Source of the DNA: Sphingomonas pseudosanguinis | GTDB lineage: Bacteria; Pseudomonadota; Alphaproteobacteria; Sphingomonadales; Sphingomonadaceae | Length of the DNA stretch: 64,000 bases | Direction of reading: 5' to 3' | Assembly: GCF_014196255.1 (NCBI RefSeq) | Contig: NZ_JACIDH010000006.1 | Coordinates: forward strand, 62,001-126,000 | Shown here: positions 9,904 through 20,284 of the stretch, in pieces | How positions within the stretch are numbered: the stretch's first letter is position 1 | Layout of the letters: each line of letters starts with the position of its first letter | Made by a program: the position numbers and the translations under genes | Notes under the pieces: generated by a model | Told to the model about the DNA's origin: nothing | Database searches by the model: none | What the model saw: the letters and a program-made list of their open reading frames with translations, nothing else

Positions 9904-10337
9904 CAGCGGTCGATCCTTACGACGGTGGTGGCCGCGACGGGCTTGGCCTGCGCGGTATAGACGAGCCCGATCCCCCAACCGGCCAGCAGCGCCAGGATCG
10001 CCCAGGTGCCGATCGCGCCCCCGGCGCGACCGATATTGGGCGCGGGCCACATCATGCCCCAGCCATGGCCGATGCGCGCGACGATGAACGCACCCCCCAG
10101 CACCCACAGCCAGAAGGACGATCCGCCGCTCAGCTCGATCAGACCCATCAGGATCAGGACGAAGGGCGCATATTCGACGAAATTGGCCTGGGCGCGCATG
10201 CCCGCTACGAGTCGCGAATCACCCCCGTCCCCGATCATGACCTTGCCACGGACGCGCCCGACCACGATTCGCAGCGCCAGCCACAAATTGACGATGGCGG
10301 CCGCCGCCGCGATGCTCAGCGTAACCGGCAGGACCAT
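9903..10337 (-). CDS. MAPEG-family membrane protein
   Basis: Small four-helix membrane protein of the eicosanoid/glutathione metabolism (MAPEG) family, about 144 residues. The chosen ATG at 10337 is preceded by AGGAAAG at good distance; another in-frame ATG at 10382 would add 15 residues. Family features include NLWLALRIV, the motif RMRAQANFVEYAPFVL (variant here GMRAQANFVEYAPFVL) and four hydrophobic helices. Bacterial members are often glutathione-related, but the reaction here is not known. It is directly upstream of the M28 peptidase with a one-base overlap. Confidence 0.85.
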   Translation of the reverse strand: MVLPVTLSIAAAAAIVNLWLALRIVVGRVRGKVMIGDGGDSRLVAGMRAQANFVEYAPFVLILMGLIELSGGSSFWLWVLGGAFIVARIGHGWGMMWPAPNIGRAGGAIGTWAILALLAGWGIGLVYTAQAKPVAATTVVRIDR

Positions 10338-10543
10338 AAATGCCGTCTTTCCTGTAAATTGCCTGATCTCGGGGAGTGCCATTCCGTGGCCGCGCTTGCA
10401 ACATCGGCAAAACTCGCTATAGGCGCGGGGCTTCGCGATGCGTCCGGCTGGGTGCTCACGCGGCCGGGTCCTCGATCCGGGCGCGCTATGGGTGCTGACA
10501 GTGGTTGCGTCCATCCCTTGTTCGAATTTGATAAGGTGCCGCA

Positions 10544-10723
10544 ATGGCCGTCCCCAAGAGAAAGACTTCGCCCTCCAAGCGCGGCATGCGCCGTGGCCAC
10601 GACTCGCTGACCATCGCGGCGTTCCAGGAATGCCCGAACTGTGGCGAGCTGAAGCGTCCGCACAATCTGTGCACCGCTTGCGGCCACTATAACGGCCGTG
10701 AGGTCGTGTCGGTCGAGGGCTGA
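10544..10723 (+). CDS. rpmF: 50S ribosomal protein L32
   Basis: Component of the large ribosomal subunit, 59 residues. The sequence starts [20 protein letters not shown] and keeps two zinc-type cysteine pairs, CPNCGE and CTACGH, as in zinc-binding L32. An AAGGTG ribosome-binding site precedes the ATG. It begins the conserved rpmF-plsX-fabH-ihfA-merR gene order of alphaproteobacteria, with plsX 40 bases downstream. Confidence 0.97.
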   Translation: MAVPKRKTSPSKRGMRRGHDSLTIAAFQECPNCGELKRPHNLCTACGHYNGREVVSVEG

Positions 10724-10763
10724 TCCCCTCTTCCTTCACCTGAACGACCGTTAGAGGACACGC

Positions 10764-11792
10764 ATGGCCGATAACGCCTGGATCGCCGTCGATGCGATGG
10801 GCGGCGACGACGGGCTGGCCGTGATGCTTGCCGGTGTCGCCAGAGCGCGACGCCGCTATGAGGGCATGCGGTTCTTCCTGGTCGGCGACGAGGCGCAGAT
10901 TGCGGAGGGGCTGAAATCCCATCCCAATCTGTCCGCCGCGTCCGAGATCGTTCACGCGCCCGAGATCGTCGGTTCGAACGAAAAGCCCAGCCAGGCGATT
11001 CGTCGCGCCAAGACGACGTCGATGGGCATCGCCATCGATCTGGTGAAACGGGGGCGCGCCGCCGCCGCCGTGTCGTCGGGCAATACCGGCGCGCTGATGG
11101 CGATGGCCAAGCTGTCGCTTCGCACCCTGCCGGGCATCGACCGGCCGGCGCTGGCGGCGCCCTTGCCGACGCTGGGCGACAATGACGTCGTCATGCTCGA
11201 CCTCGGCGCGAATACCGAGTGCGATGCGCGCAACCTCGTCCAGTTCGCGGTGATGGGCGCGGCCTATGCCCGCACGCTGCTCGAACTCGACAATCCGCGA
11301 GTCGCGTTGCTCAATATCGGGTCTGAGGATCAGAAGGGCACCGACGAGATTCGCGACGCCGCCGCCGTGCTGCGCGGGCAGAATCACCTGCCGCTGAACT
11401 TCACCGGCTTCATCGAGGGCAACCAGCTCGCCCGTGGTGAGGTCGATGTGATCGTGTGCGACGGTTTCGCCGGCAATATCGCGCTCAAGACCGCCGAGGG
11501 CACCGCGCGCTTCGTCGCCGACCTGCTCAAGCGCGCCTTCCGCTCCTCGACCCGCTCGAAGATCGGCTTCCTGATCTCGCGCCCGGCGACCCAGCTGCTG
11601 CGGGATCATCTCGACCCCAACAACCATAATGGCGCGGTCTTCCTGGGCCTGAACGGCCTGGTGGTGAAAAGCCATGGCGGCGCGACCGAATTGGGCGTCG
11701 CCACCGCGATCGGCAACGCGGCCAAGATGGTGCGCGCCGACCTGACCCGGCGCATCGCCGAGGATCTCCTGAACTTCGAGGCTGCGGCATGA
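10764..11792 (+). CDS. plsX: Phosphate acyltransferase PlsX
   Basis: Makes acyl-phosphate from acyl-ACP for the first step of phospholipid synthesis, at the membrane surface. The 342-residue protein begins [17 protein letters not shown], the family N-terminus, and shows [28 protein letters not shown] and [11 protein letters not shown], all typical. Its stop overlaps the fabH start by four bases (ATGA), which indicates tight coupling between membrane lipid and fatty acid initiation genes. Confidence 0.97.
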   Translation: MADNAWIAVDAMGGDDGLAVMLAGVARARRRYEGMRFFLVGDEAQIAEGLKSHPNLSAASEIVHAPEIVGSNEKPSQAIRRAKTTSMGIAIDLVKRGRAAAAVSSGNTGALMAMAKLSLRTLPGIDRPALAAPLPTLGDNDVVMLDLGANTECDARNLVQFAVMGAAYARTLLELDNPRVALLNIGSEDQKGTDEIRDAAAVLRGQNHLPLNFTGFIEGNQLARGEVDVIVCDGFAGNIALKTAEGTARFVADLLKRAFRSSTRSKIGFLISRPATQLLRDHLDPNNHNGAVFLGLNGLVVKSHGGATELGVATAIGNAAKMVRADLTRRIAEDLLNFEAAA

Positions 11793-12757
11793 TTCGCTCG
11801 ATCGTCACCGGCACGGGCTCGGCGCTTCCAACCCGGCGGGTGTCGAACGAGGAACTGGCACAGCAGGTCGACACCTCCGACGAGTGGATCGTCGAGCGCA
11901 CCGGCATCCGCTTCCGCCATATCGCAGGGCCGGAGGAGACGACCGCAACGCTGGCCGCCGACGCCGCCAAGGCCGCGATCGCCGCCGCCGGCCTGTCGGC
12001 GCAGGACATCGACCTGATCGTGCTGGCGACCGCGACGCCGGACCAGACCTTCCCCGCGACCGCGACCAAGGTGCAGGCGATGCTGGGCATCGCCGATTGC
12101 GTCGCGTTCGACGTCGCCGCCGTCTGTTCGGGCTTCCTCTATGCCGTGCAGGTCGCCGACGCGATGCTGCGCTCGGGCGTGCAGCGCCGCGCGCTGGTGA
12201 TCGGCGCCGAGACCTTCAGCCGTATCCTCGACTGGGAGGATCGCACCACCTGCGTCCTGTTCGGCGACGGTGCGGGCGCGATGGTGCTGGAAGCGCGCGA
12301 GAGCGCCGATGCGGACGGGCGCGGTATTCTTGCCACCCGGCTCCATGCCGATGGCCGCCATAACGGCCTGCTCTATGTCGATGGCGGTGTCTCGACCACC
12401 GGCACGGTCGGCAAGCTGCGCATGAAGGGCCGCGAGGTCTTTCGCCATGCCGTCGTCAATCTGGCGCAGGTGATGGAGGAGGCGTTGGGCCTGGCCGGCC
12501 TGACACCGGCCGATGTCGACTGGGTCGTGCCGCACCAGGCCAATGCCCGCATCCTCGACGCCACCGCACGCAAGCTCGACCTTCCCGCCGGCAAGGTGAT
12601 CGTTACCGTCGACCAGCATGCCAACACCTCGGCCGCGTCGGTGCCGCTGGCGCTGGACACGGCGGTGCGCGACGGACGCATCCGCGAGAACGACCTGATC
12701 GTCCTCGAGGCGATGGGCGGCGGCTTCACCTGGGGCGCGGCGGTGATCCGCTTCTGA
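11789..12757 (+). CDS. fabH: Beta-ketoacyl-ACP synthase III
   Basis: Starts fatty acid synthesis by condensing acetyl-CoA with malonyl-ACP. The 322-residue protein has the three catalytic residues in their usual settings: Cys in [10 protein letters not shown], His in VPHQANARI and Asn in [20 protein letters not shown] and the C-terminal MGGGFTWGA are also family features. It overlaps plsX by four bases and is followed 83 bases later by ihfA. Confidence 0.97.
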   Translation: MIRSIVTGTGSALPTRRVSNEELAQQVDTSDEWIVERTGIRFRHIAGPEETTATLAADAAKAAIAAAGLSAQDIDLIVLATATPDQTFPATATKVQAMLGIADCVAFDVAAVCSGFLYAVQVADAMLRSGVQRRALVIGAETFSRILDWEDRTTCVLFGDGAGAMVLEARESADADGRGILATRLHADGRHNGLLYVDGGVSTTGTVGKLRMKGREVFRHAVVNLAQVMEEALGLAGLTPADVDWVVPHQANARILDATARKLDLPAGKVIVTVDQHANTSAASVPLALDTAVRDGRIRENDLIVLEAMGGGFTWGAAVIRF

Positions 12758-12771
12758 ACAAATGTCTGAAG

Positions 12772-12802
12772 TTGACCGAGATAAATCCCTTTCGGTCATA
12801 AT
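12772..12802 (+). promoter_or_regulatory. Candidate ihfA promoter
   Basis: TTGACC at 12772 and CATAAT at 12797, separated by 19 bases, in the fabH-ihfA spacer. The -10 is good but the spacing is long for a sigma-70 type promoter. Confidence 0.3.
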
Positions 12803-12840
12803 CCTGACTGTGTTAGTCGGACATTGGACACCATTGGGGG

Positions 12841-13146
12841 ATGGCAATGACCAATGAAGGAACTCTGACCCGCGCTGATCTGGCGGAATCGCTGCATCAG
12901 GAAATCGGGCTGTCGCGATCGGACTCGGCCGAGGTGGTCGAACAGATCCTCGTCGAGATGTGCGAGGCGCTGTCGCGCGGTGAAAACGTCAAGATTTCGG
13001 GCTTTGGCACCTTCGTGCTGCGCGACAAGGGGGAGCGGATCGGCCGCAATCCCAAGACCGGGGTGGAGGTGCCGATCGCACCGCGCCGCGTTCTGACCTT
13101 CCGCGCCAGCCAGATGATGCGCGATCGTATTGTCGCGGCCGGATAG
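12841..13146 (+). CDS. ihfA: Integration host factor subunit alpha
   Basis: DNA-bending nucleoid protein that pairs with IhfB. The 101-residue protein shows [17 protein letters not shown], then the DNA-binding arm [16 protein letters not shown] with the intercalating proline, and [11 protein letters not shown] at the end, all characteristic. The ATG at 12841 is preceded by a GGGGG stretch; an ATG two codons later is also possible. It sits in the standard fabH-ihfA-merR order and may act at the oriC in this window, although that is only inference. Confidence 0.95.
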   Translation: MAMTNEGTLTRADLAESLHQEIGLSRSDSAEVVEQILVEMCEALSRGENVKISGFGTFVLRDKGERIGRNPKTGVEVPIAPRRVLTFRASQMMRDRIVAAG

Positions 13147-13498
13147 ACCCGAACGCCCGCTGGACGGTGGCAAGACCGATGGTGCCATGCGCACCATCGG
13201 CGAGACGTCGCGCGAGACCGGCGTGGCGCAGCATGTCTTGCGCTATTGGGAAAGCCGCTTTCCGCAGCTTCGCCCGGTCCAGCGCGCCGGCAATCGCCGT
13301 TATTATCGCCCCGAGGATCTGATGCTGATCCGCCGGCTCGACCGACTGCTCAACCAGCAGGGCTATACCGTGCGCGGCGTCCAGCAATTGTTCGAGAGCG
13401 AGGCCAAGGCGAAGAACGATCCCGCCGCGATGCTGCGCAGCATCCGCGACTCGCTGGCGGAGGCGTTGGCCTGGGACGACCGCGCGGAGGCGCGGTAG
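13130..13498 (+). CDS. MerR-family transcriptional regulator
   Basis: A DNA-binding regulator with an N-terminal MerR winged helix ([20 protein letters not shown], then [19 protein letters not shown]) and a short C-terminal part of about 45 residues without an obvious ligand domain. The family member found next to ihfA in alphaproteobacteria is of this short type. The start is uncertain: a TTG at 13130 overlaps the end of ihfA by 17 bases, and an ATG at 13187 would shorten the protein by 19 residues. I keep the longer form because it retains the KTDGAM lead often seen before the helix-turn-helix. Confidence 0.85.
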   Translation: MSRPDRPERPLDGGKTDGAMRTIGETSRETGVAQHVLRYWESRFPQLRPVQRAGNRRYYRPEDLMLIRRLDRLLNQQGYTVRGVQQLFESEAKAKNDPAAMLRSIRDSLAEALAWDDRAEAR

Positions 13499-13510
13499 AG
13501 GTTTATGCGT

Positions 13511-13639
13511 GGCCTTCGACTTCGCTCAGGCTGAGCGGCGGTTGAATTTCTTGGCCATTAATGCCTCACTCCGTTCAGCCTGAGCCCTTCGTCTTTGCTC
13601 AGGATAAACTTCGGCGCTTCGCGCCGAAGTCGAAGGCCA
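13511..13639. repeat. Palindromic repeat family A, copy 3, with inner hairpin
   Basis: Outer arms CTTCGACTTCGCTCAG and GAAGTCGAAGGCCA enclose extra copies of the arm sequence and a perfect 10-bp hairpin, ACTTCGGCGC-TTC-GCGCCGAAGT, at 13608-13630. It lies between the convergent merR-type gene and the gene ending at 13651, so it could end both transcripts. Confidence 0.75.
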
Positions 13640-13650
13640 CGCCCGACCGC

Positions 13651-14172
13651 TCAGGCCGTAACGACCACCCCGCCCTGCTCCGCCAGCAGCAAATCTCGGC
13701 ACGCCCGGTTATAGGCGTGCGCGCGCCACCAGAACCAGCCGCCATTGCCCACGCCCCAGGCCGCCACGCCCAGCGCCGCCCAGGGCACCGCACGTGCGGC
13801 ACGACCGCCCCGTGCCGCGACCCGGCCAGCGGCCAGGCCGCCCTTGCCGATGCGGCGCGCGGTCTTGGCAAGCTTTCCGGCCGCGCGCGCCTGCGACAGG
13901 ATTCCCGATCCGCCGCGCAGATCGCCCAGAATCGCCGCCGGGCCGACAAAGCCCTTCAGCTTGCCGACGATCTCCTGCGCCTCGATCGACGCAGCCGGCT
14001 CCAACTGGCGCCGCTGCGCGCCGCTCAGGCCATAGGCGTCGCCGATCGCATCGATCGTGTCGGCCAGGCTTTCGGTGCCGATGGTCAGCGCCTTGGCACC
14101 GGCCTTCAGCGCGCGGCGGCGGATCAGCTTCTCATTGGCCTCGAAGGTGGCCTCGATCGTCGCGCGGTCCAT
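13651..14172 (-). CDS. Uncharacterised Ala/Arg-rich protein
   Basis: A 173-residue protein of unknown function. The ATG at 14172 is preceded by AGGGA at normal spacing; the frame is open further up to the prfC stop region. The first 85 residues are polar and probably helical (MDRATIEATFEANEKLIRR), the middle is rich in Ala, Gly, Arg and Lys, and residues about 128-152 form one hydrophobic stretch with WAALGVAAWGVGNGGWFWW, a possible membrane anchor. I recognise no catalytic motif. It follows prfC on the same strand, 60 bases past the prfC stop. Confidence 0.7.
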   Translation of the reverse strand: MDRATIEATFEANEKLIRRRALKAGAKALTIGTESLADTIDAIGDAYGLSGAQRRQLEPAASIEAQEIVGKLKGFVGPAAILGDLRGGSGILSQARAAGKLAKTARRIGKGGLAAGRVAARGGRAARAVPWAALGVAAWGVGNGGWFWWRAHAYNRACRDLLLAEQGGVVVTA

Positions 14173-14231
14173 GATGGGTCCCTGTTCGTTCATACAGCCA
14201 TGAAGCCGCGAAACGGCCCCCGGGTTCCCCC

Positions 14232-15758
14232 TCAACGCTCGCGCGTGGCGAGGAAGCGGACCTTGGGATAGCGATCGGCGACATAGCCGACTTCCCACGC
14301 GCTCTTGGCGAGGAAAACGGGATTGTCGTCGCGGTCCTTGGCCATGGCCGAACGGTTCACGTCCATGAATGCCTTGAGGTCGGCGGGATCGTCCGCCGCG
14401 ATCCAGCGCGCGGTGTCGAACGGCGCGGGCTCCAGCCCCGCCGCGACCTTATATTCCGCATCGAGCCGCGACAGCAGCACGTCGAGCTGGAGCTGCCCGA
14501 CCACGCCGATGATCCAGTTCGAGCCGATCTCGGGATAGAAGACCTGGGTCACCCCCTCCTCGGCCATGTCGTCCAGCGCTTTCCGCAGCTGCTTGGTCTT
14601 GGTCGGGTCCTTGAGCGCCACGCGGCGCAGGATTTCGGGCGCGAAATTGGGCAGGCCGGTGAAGCGGACATCCGCCCGCTCCGACAGCGTGTCGCCGACA
14701 CGCAGCGTGCCGTGGTTGGGGATGCCGATGATGTCGCCCGGAAACGCCTCGTCCGCGACTTCGCGATTCTGCGCGAAGAACAGGATCGGCGAGTGGACCG
14801 CGATCGGCTTGCCATGGCCGGTCGGGGTCAGCTTCATGCCGCGCTTGAACGTGCCCGAACAGAGCCGCATGAACGCGATCCGGTCGCGGTGCTGCGGGTC
14901 CATATTGGCCTGCACCTTGAACACGAAGCCGGTGACTTCCTTGTTCTCCGGCGCGACCGGCGCGGGTTCGGCCGGTTGCGGGCGCGGTGGCGGCGCATGG
15001 CGGCTGAGCGCGTCGATCAGTTCGGCCACCCCAAAGTCTTTCAGCGCGGAGCCGAAATAGACCGGCGTCAGGTCGCCGTTGCGATAGGCCTCGCCATCGA
15101 ACGCGGCATAGCCCGCCTGCGCCAGTTCCACCTCTTCGGCGATGTCGGCGGGCAGAGTCGGCGCGTCGTCGATCTTGCCCAGAAAGGCGCGGCTGTCGCC
15201 CTCGGGACGGCTGACCTTGCCGGTGGTCAGGTCAAGGATACCCTCGAACAGCCCGCCCATGCCGACCGGCCAGCTCATCGGCGCCACATCGAGCGCCAAT
15301 ATGTCGGCGATCTCGTCGAGCAGTTCGAAGGGCGGACGGCCTTCGCGATCGACCTTGTTGACGAAGGTGATGATCGGCACCGAGCGCAGGCGGCACACCT
15401 CGAACAATTTGCGCGTCTGCGCCTCGATACCGCGCGCCGCGTCGATGACCATCACCGCCGAGTCGACGGCGGTCAGCGTGCGGTACGTATCCTCCGAGAA
15501 ATCCTCGTGGCCCGGGGTGTCGAGCAGGTTGAAGGTCACGCCGTCCTTCTCGAACGTCATCACCGACGAGGTGACCGAGATGCCGCGCTGCTGCTCGATC
15601 TTCATCCAGTCCGAGCGCGCGCGCCGGTTCTGGCCCCGCGCCTTGACCTCGCCCGCCAAGTGGATCGCGCCGCCGAAGTACAACAGCTTTTCGGTCAGCG
15701 TCGTCTTACCGGCGTCAGGGTGCGAGATGATCGCGAAGGTACGGCGGGGGGAAGTCAT
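14232..15758 (-). CDS. prfC: Peptide chain release factor 3
   Basis: GTPase that recycles RF1/RF2 from the ribosome after termination. The 508-residue protein shows the G motifs in order: SHPDAGKTT (P-loop, residue about 11), RGISVTSS (switch I), LDTPGHEDF (G3) and FVNKVDRE (G4), followed by RF3 domains II and III (FKRGMKL, FYPEIGSNWIIGVVGQLQLDVL). It is full length with a normal ATG start. It is the upstream gene of the hypothetical protein ending at 13651. Confidence 0.97.
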   Translation of the reverse strand: MTSPRRTFAIISHPDAGKTTLTEKLLYFGGAIHLAGEVKARGQNRRARSDWMKIEQQRGISVTSSVMTFEKDGVTFNLLDTPGHEDFSEDTYRTLTAVDSAVMVIDAARGIEAQTRKLFEVCRLRSVPIITFVNKVDREGRPPFELLDEIADILALDVAPMSWPVGMGGLFEGILDLTTGKVSRPEGDSRAFLGKIDDAPTLPADIAEEVELAQAGYAAFDGEAYRNGDLTPVYFGSALKDFGVAELIDALSRHAPPPRPQPAEPAPVAPENKEVTGFVFKVQANMDPQHRDRIAFMRLCSGTFKRGMKLTPTGHGKPIAVHSPILFFAQNREVADEAFPGDIIGIPNHGTLRVGDTLSERADVRFTGLPNFAPEILRRVALKDPTKTKQLRKALDDMAEEGVTQVFYPEIGSNWIIGVVGQLQLDVLLSRLDAEYKVAAGLEPAPFDTARWIAADDPADLKAFMDVNRSAMAKDRDDNPVFLAKSAWEVGYVADRYPKVRFLATRER

Positions 15759-15858
15759 GGGCGGCTCTGTCGAATAGGGAAGTGGCGCGTCCGAGCGCCC
15801 GAGATGGTGCGCCTGTTACAGCAAATTGTGGCACAAGACAGGCCCCCACAAATCTCCC

Positions 15859-15947
15859 CTACCCTTTAGGGGAGGGGCGCTTCCGCAAGCGCGGGATTTG
15901 AGGCAAGGCCCCACCCCATCCCCTCCCCTGAAGGGGAGGGGCTTAGA
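15859..15947. repeat. Intergenic inverted repeat, CTCCCCT type
   Basis: Two short hairpins, CTCCCCTACCCTTTAGGGGAG and CCCCTCCCCTGAAGGGGAGGGG-type arms, flank a spacer of about 45 bases. They lie just after the stop of the epimerase-like gene and upstream of prfC on the other side; a terminator role is possible. Confidence 0.65.
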
Positions 15948-15952
15948 GACGG

Positions 15953-16834
15953 CTATCCCGCCAGCGTCACCGACATCCGCATGACCTTCTCGCCACCCAC
16001 CGGCACGATGAAGACGCCCGGCTTGTCGGTGAACTCGCCGTCAAAGCCTTCCGGATCGGCGATGCCGTGCCAGGGTTCGACGCAGACATAGGCGGCACCG
16101 GGCTTGGTCCAGATGCCGAGCTTGTCGGTATCAGGGAAGGCGATGCGCAGCTGCGGCGAACCGTCGACGCCATAGGTGACATGGCGGCTCTCGACCGGGT
16201 CCCAGACCAGCGCATCGTTGGTGAACAAATCGTCCGCCAGATGCAGCACGCGGCCATCGAGCGGGCTGTCACGACGCGCTTCGGCGATCAGGCCGTCGGG
16301 AGCGATCTCGCGCAGCCGAGCAGGTTCGTCCTTCTCGAAGACGATACGGTGGTCGGCCCGCGCCTTGCCGTACGGCAGCGGCCAGGCGAAGGCGGGGTGG
16401 AAGCCGAAGCTGGCGGGCATCGGCACCTCACCGCGATTGAGGACGCGGACCTCGGTCACCAGCGTGGCGTCCTCCAGCCGGAACTCCACTTCCAGCCGAA
16501 AGGCGAAGGGATAGGAGGTGCGCGTTTCCTCGCTGTCCCCCAGCGAGAATGCCGCGCGGGTGGCGTCCTGCGCCACCAGCTCGAAGGTCGAGTGGCGGGC
16601 AAAGCCGTGCTTGGCCATCGGATAATGCTGGCCGTTCAGGCGGATGCCGTCGCGGGTCACGCCGATCACCGGGAACAGCAGCGGCGCGCGGCCGGTCCAG
16701 AAAGCCGGGTCCGCGTTCGTCATCAGCTCGCGACCGTCCGCATCCTTCAGCGAGGACAGCTCGGCCCCGAACGGATTGATCGCCGCCGACAGATGGTCGT
16801 TGCCGATGCGGACCCAGTTTTCCTCATCAGCCAC
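15953..16834 (-). CDS. Aldose 1-epimerase family protein
   Basis: A 293-residue beta-sandwich protein of the galactose-mutarotase superfamily, closest in layout to the LacX-like branch. Features are INPFGAELSSLKDADGRELM at the start, HGFARHSTFEL with a conserved HGFAR, SFGFHPAFAWPL with the FHPAF motif, and CVEPWHGIADPEG with the glutamate region. It probably interconverts sugar anomers, but substrate cannot be read from the sequence. Its start overlaps the last eight bases of pheT, so it is probably a passenger of the pheST operon. Confidence 0.82.
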   Translation of the reverse strand: MADEENWVRIGNDHLSAAINPFGAELSSLKDADGRELMTNADPAFWTGRAPLLFPVIGVTRDGIRLNGQHYPMAKHGFARHSTFELVAQDATRAAFSLGDSEETRTSYPFAFRLEVEFRLEDATLVTEVRVLNRGEVPMPASFGFHPAFAWPLPYGKARADHRIVFEKDEPARLREIAPDGLIAEARRDSPLDGRVLHLADDLFTNDALVWDPVESRHVTYGVDGSPQLRIAFPDTDKLGIWTKPGAAYVCVEPWHGIADPEGFDGEFTDKPGVFIVPVGGEKVMRMSVTLAG

Positions 16835-19190
16835 GGAGTTGCGCTCCCTGCTTGGCGGCGGCGGCGACGATCTTGTCGGCTATGGCCTTGAGTTCCTCAT
16901 CGGTGAAGCTCTTCTGCGACGGTTGTAGCAGGACTTCGACCGCGACCGACTTGTGGCCCTCGGGCACGCCCTGCCCGGCGAACACGTCGAAGACGCGCGC
17001 GGCGGTGATCGCGGCCTTGTCGGCCCCGCGTACCGCGCGGATCAGCTGATCCGCCGCCAGATCGGTCGGCACTAGGAAGGCGAAGTCGCGGCGGACCGAT
17101 TGCAGCGCGGGGGGCGTATAGGCCGGGCGCATGAAGCCAGTGGCCCGCTTGGGCGGGATCGCGTCGAGATACAGTTCCACCGCCGCCACCGCGCCGTCCA
17201 GATCGAACGCCTTGAGGACCGAGGGGTGGACCATGCCGAACGCGGCCAGCACCGTCTTCGGCCCCAGGCGCAGCGTGCCCGACTGACCGGGATGCCAGGC
17301 ATCGCCCGCCTCGCCCATCACCTGCAGATTATCCACCGGCGCACCGGCCTGCGCGAGCAGCGCGATCGCCTCGGCCTTGGCGTCATAGGCGTCGAAGCCC
17401 TGCGCCTTGCCCGAGCGCCAGTTGCGGGGCGTCTTGTCGCCCGCCAACACCACGCTGAGTGTCGGCCGCTCGGCCTCTTCCAGATAGCGGCGACCGATCT
17501 CGAACAGACGCACGGCGGTCGCCCCGCGCTTGATGTTACGCTCGGTCGCGGCGAGCAGGCCGGGGAGGAGCGAAGGCCGCATGACCTTCAGATCCTCGCT
17601 GATCGGGTTAGCGAGGGTGAACGCGCCGCCGCCGAAGGGTGCCGCCTGTGCCTCGCTGATGAAGCTCCACGTCACCGCTTCGTCCAGACCGCGCGCGGCG
17701 GCGGCGCGACGGGCGCGGCGCTCCAGCTTCTGCTGCGGCGTGGCGGTGGGACGCGCGACGCCGGGCGTGCGGGGCAGCGCGACCGGGGGAACATGATCGA
17801 TGCCCTCGATACGGATCACTTCCTCGACCAGATCGGCGGGGCCGTCCACGTCGCGACGCCAGCTCGGCGCGGTGACCTGCCAGTCGGCGGTGACGGTGAA
17901 GCCCAGCGATTCGAGGATCGCCTTCTGCCGCTCGGACGCAATGGCGAGGCCACCCAGCGTCTCGGCGAGATTCGGGTCGTAACCGATCGTCTTGCCGACG
18001 ACCGGCGGCTTCCCCGCCCGCGTCACGCTGCTGGCGGTGCCGCCGCAATATTCGAGGACGAGGAAGGTCGCGATGGCGAGGCCGTCGTCGAGGAACGCTG
18101 GGTCCACCCCGCGCTCGAACCGGGTGCGCGCGTCGCTGGTGAGCGCCAGTTTCTGGCCGGTTCTTGCGATCGCCTCGGGCGCGAAATAGGCGCATTCGAT
18201 GATGACGTCGGTGGTCGTCTCCGACACGCCCGAATGCGCGCCGCCCATGATCCCGCCGATGTCGTGCACGCCCGCATCGTCGGCGATGACGGTCATACCT
18301 TCGGACAGGGTATAGGTCTTGCCGTTCAGCGCCTCGACCGTCTCGCCCTCTCGGGCCTGCCGCGCGACCAGACCGCCCGACAGCTTGGCCTTGTCATAGA
18401 CATGCAGCGGTCGGCCGAGATCGACCGTCATATAGTTGGTGATGTCGACCAGCGCGGAGATCGGCTTCTGCCCGATCGCGGTCAGCCGCTGGCGCATCCA
18501 TTCGGGCGCCTCGCCATTGGTCAGGCCCGACACGCCCTGCGCATAGAAGGCCGGGCAGCCCTCCGCATCCTCGATGCGAACGTCAGGACCGGCACCTTCG
18601 CCCTTCACCTCCGGCACGGTCGGCGCGATCAGCGTGCCGAGACCGGCGGCGGCCAGGTCGCGCGCGATGCCGTGGACGCCCATGCAATCCTGGCGGTTGG
18701 GCGTGATCGACACGTCGATGACCGGATCGTTCAGCCCCGCATAATCGGGGAAGGACGTGCCGATGGCCGCATCCTCGGACAGTTCGATGATGCCGTCATG
18801 GCCCTCGCCGATCTGCAACTCGCGCGCCGAGCACATCATGCCGTTCGACTCGACGCCGCGAATGGCCGCGACCTTCAAGGTCACGTCGAGGCCGGGGACA
18901 TAGGCCCCCGGCGCACCGAACACACCGACCAACCCTGCCCGCGCATTAGGCGCGCCGCACACGACCTGCATCGGGCCGTCACCGGCATCGACCGACAGCA
19001 CCTGGAGCTTGTCCGCCTGCGGATGCCGCTCGGCCGACAGGATGCGCGCGACGCGGAACGAAGCCAGCGCCTCGCCCGGATTGTGCACGCCCTCGACCTC
19101 CAGGCCGATACGGGTCAGCCCCTCGACAATGGTGTCGAGATCGGCGTCGGTGTCCAGATGGCTCTTCAGCCAGCCCAGGGTGAACTTCAT
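16827..19190 (-). CDS. pheT: Phenylalanine-tRNA ligase beta subunit
   Basis: Large subunit of the alpha2-beta2 enzyme that charges tRNA-Phe; it also holds the editing domain. The 787-residue length is normal. The start ATG at 19190 gives [19 protein letters not shown], followed by a tRNA-binding (EMAP-like) domain ([19 protein letters not shown]), the B3/B4 editing domains, B5 (GKTIGYDPN onward), and a C-terminal anticodon-binding fold (RRDFAFLVP). It overlaps pheS by four bases upstream and the epimerase gene downstream. Confidence 0.97.
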   Translation of the reverse strand: MKFTLGWLKSHLDTDADLDTIVEGLTRIGLEVEGVHNPGEALASFRVARILSAERHPQADKLQVLSVDAGDGPMQVVCGAPNARAGLVGVFGAPGAYVPGLDVTLKVAAIRGVESNGMMCSARELQIGEGHDGIIELSEDAAIGTSFPDYAGLNDPVIDVSITPNRQDCMGVHGIARDLAAAGLGTLIAPTVPEVKGEGAGPDVRIEDAEGCPAFYAQGVSGLTNGEAPEWMRQRLTAIGQKPISALVDITNYMTVDLGRPLHVYDKAKLSGGLVARQAREGETVEALNGKTYTLSEGMTVIADDAGVHDIGGIMGGAHSGVSETTTDVIIECAYFAPEAIARTGQKLALTSDARTRFERGVDPAFLDDGLAIATFLVLEYCGGTASSVTRAGKPPVVGKTIGYDPNLAETLGGLAIASERQKAILESLGFTVTADWQVTAPSWRRDVDGPADLVEEVIRIEGIDHVPPVALPRTPGVARPTATPQQKLERRARRAAAARGLDEAVTWSFISEAQAAPFGGGAFTLANPISEDLKVMRPSLLPGLLAATERNIKRGATAVRLFEIGRRYLEEAERPTLSVVLAGDKTPRNWRSGKAQGFDAYDAKAEAIALLAQAGAPVDNLQVMGEAGDAWHPGQSGTLRLGPKTVLAAFGMVHPSVLKAFDLDGAVAAVELYLDAIPPKRATGFMRPAYTPPALQSVRRDFAFLVPTDLAADQLIRAVRGADKAAITAARVFDVFAGQGVPEGHKSVAVEVLLQPSQKSFTDEELKAIADKIVAAAAKQGAQLRG

Positions 19191-20284
19191 GCGCCGACTC
19201 CTCCCGACAGCGTGGGTACGTCGAGGCTGGCGAACCCGTAATGCTTCAACCAGCGGATATCGCCGTCGAAAAAGGCGCGCAGATCGTCCATCCCGTATTT
19301 CAGCATGGCGAGGCGATCGATGCCGCAGCCAAAGGCGAAGCCCTGCCACTCGTTCGGATCAAGCCCGCACGCCTCGATGACCTTCGGATGGACCATGCCG
19401 CTGCCCAGCACCTCCATCCAGCCGCCGCCCGAACCGCCGATGACGCGCTTGCCCTTCTCGATGGTGTAGCCGACATCGACCTCGGCCGAGGGTTCGGTAA
19501 AGGGGAAATAGCTGGGGCGCAGGCGCAGGACGATGTCGTCGCGCTCGAAGAACGCCTTGAGGAAGGTCTCCAGCGTCCATTTCAGATGGCCGAGCGTGAT
19601 GCCCTTGTCGATCACCAGCCCCTCGACCTGATGGAACATCGGCGTGTGGGTCGCATCCGAGTCGGAGCGATAGGTGCGGCCCGGCGCGATGATGCGGATC
19701 GGCGGTTTCTGGTCGATCATGGTGCGGATCTGCACCGGCGAGGTGTGGGTGCGCAGGACGCGGCGAACCGTGCGCTCGTCGCCACCCGGCTCGACACCCG
19801 CCAGATAGAAGGTGTCGTGCATCGCGCGCGCCGGATGCGTCTCGGGAATGTTGAGCGCGGTGAAATTGTGCCAGTCGGTCTCGACCTCCGGCCCCGTCGC
19901 GACCGCGAAGCCCAGATCGGCGAAGATCTCGGCCAGCTCGTCCATCACCTGGCTGACCGGGTGGACCGTGCCGAAGCTGGCGGTGTCGACCGGCAGGGTC
20001 ATGTCGAGTCGCTCGGACGCCAGCCGCGCGTCGAGCGCCGCCTGCTCCAGCGCGGCCTTGCGGGTGCCGAGCGCCTCGGTCACCGCCTCGCGCAGCGAAT
20101 GGATCTTCGGCCCTTCGACCTGGCGCTCCTCGGGGCTCATCTTGCCCAGCGTCTTGAGCAGTTGCGTGATCCGCCCCTGCTTGCCCAGCGCATCGACGCG
20201 GATCGTCTCCAGCGCGTCCAGCGCGGGCGCGTCGGCAATGGCGGCGAGCAAAGGCTCACGCATGTCTTCGAGGTCGTTGCTCAC
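19187..20284 (-). CDS. pheS: Phenylalanine-tRNA ligase alpha subunit
   Basis: Catalytic subunit for tRNA-Phe charging, 365 residues. A coiled N-terminal arm (residues about 1-90) is followed by the class II core: motif 2 in [12 protein letters not shown] after [14 protein letters not shown], and motif 3 in [31 protein letters not shown] is the usual start of the core. The start ATG at 20284 is a few bases inside a leader with GC-rich inverted repeats. It forms an operon with pheT (four-base overlap). Confidence 0.97.
   Translation of the reverse strand: MSNDLEDMREPLLAAIADAPALDALETIRVDALGKQGRITQLLKTLGKMSPEERQVEGPKIHSLREAVTEALGTRKAALEQAALDARLASERLDMTLPVDTASFGTVHPVSQVMDELAEIFADLGFAVATGPEVETDWHNFTALNIPETHPARAMHDTFYLAGVEPGGDERTVRRVLRTHTSPVQIRTMIDQKPPIRIIAPGRTYRSDSDATHTPMFHQVEGLVIDKGITLGHLKWTLETFLKAFFERDDIVLRLRPSYFPFTEPSAEVDVGYTIEKGKRVIGGSGGGWMEVLGSGMVHPKVIEACGLDPNEWQGFAFGCGIDRLAMLKYGMDDLRAFFDGDIRWLKHYGFASLDVPTLSGGVGA

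Noticed and set aside
14232..15758. Tetracycline-resistance-type ribosomal protection protein
   Set aside because: The length, motif spacing and C-terminal sequence are those of release factor 3, not of TetM-like proteins.
17100..19241. Long + strand open frame opposite pheT
   Set aside because: Antisense shadow of pheT; Arg/His/Gln-rich product without any recognised domain.
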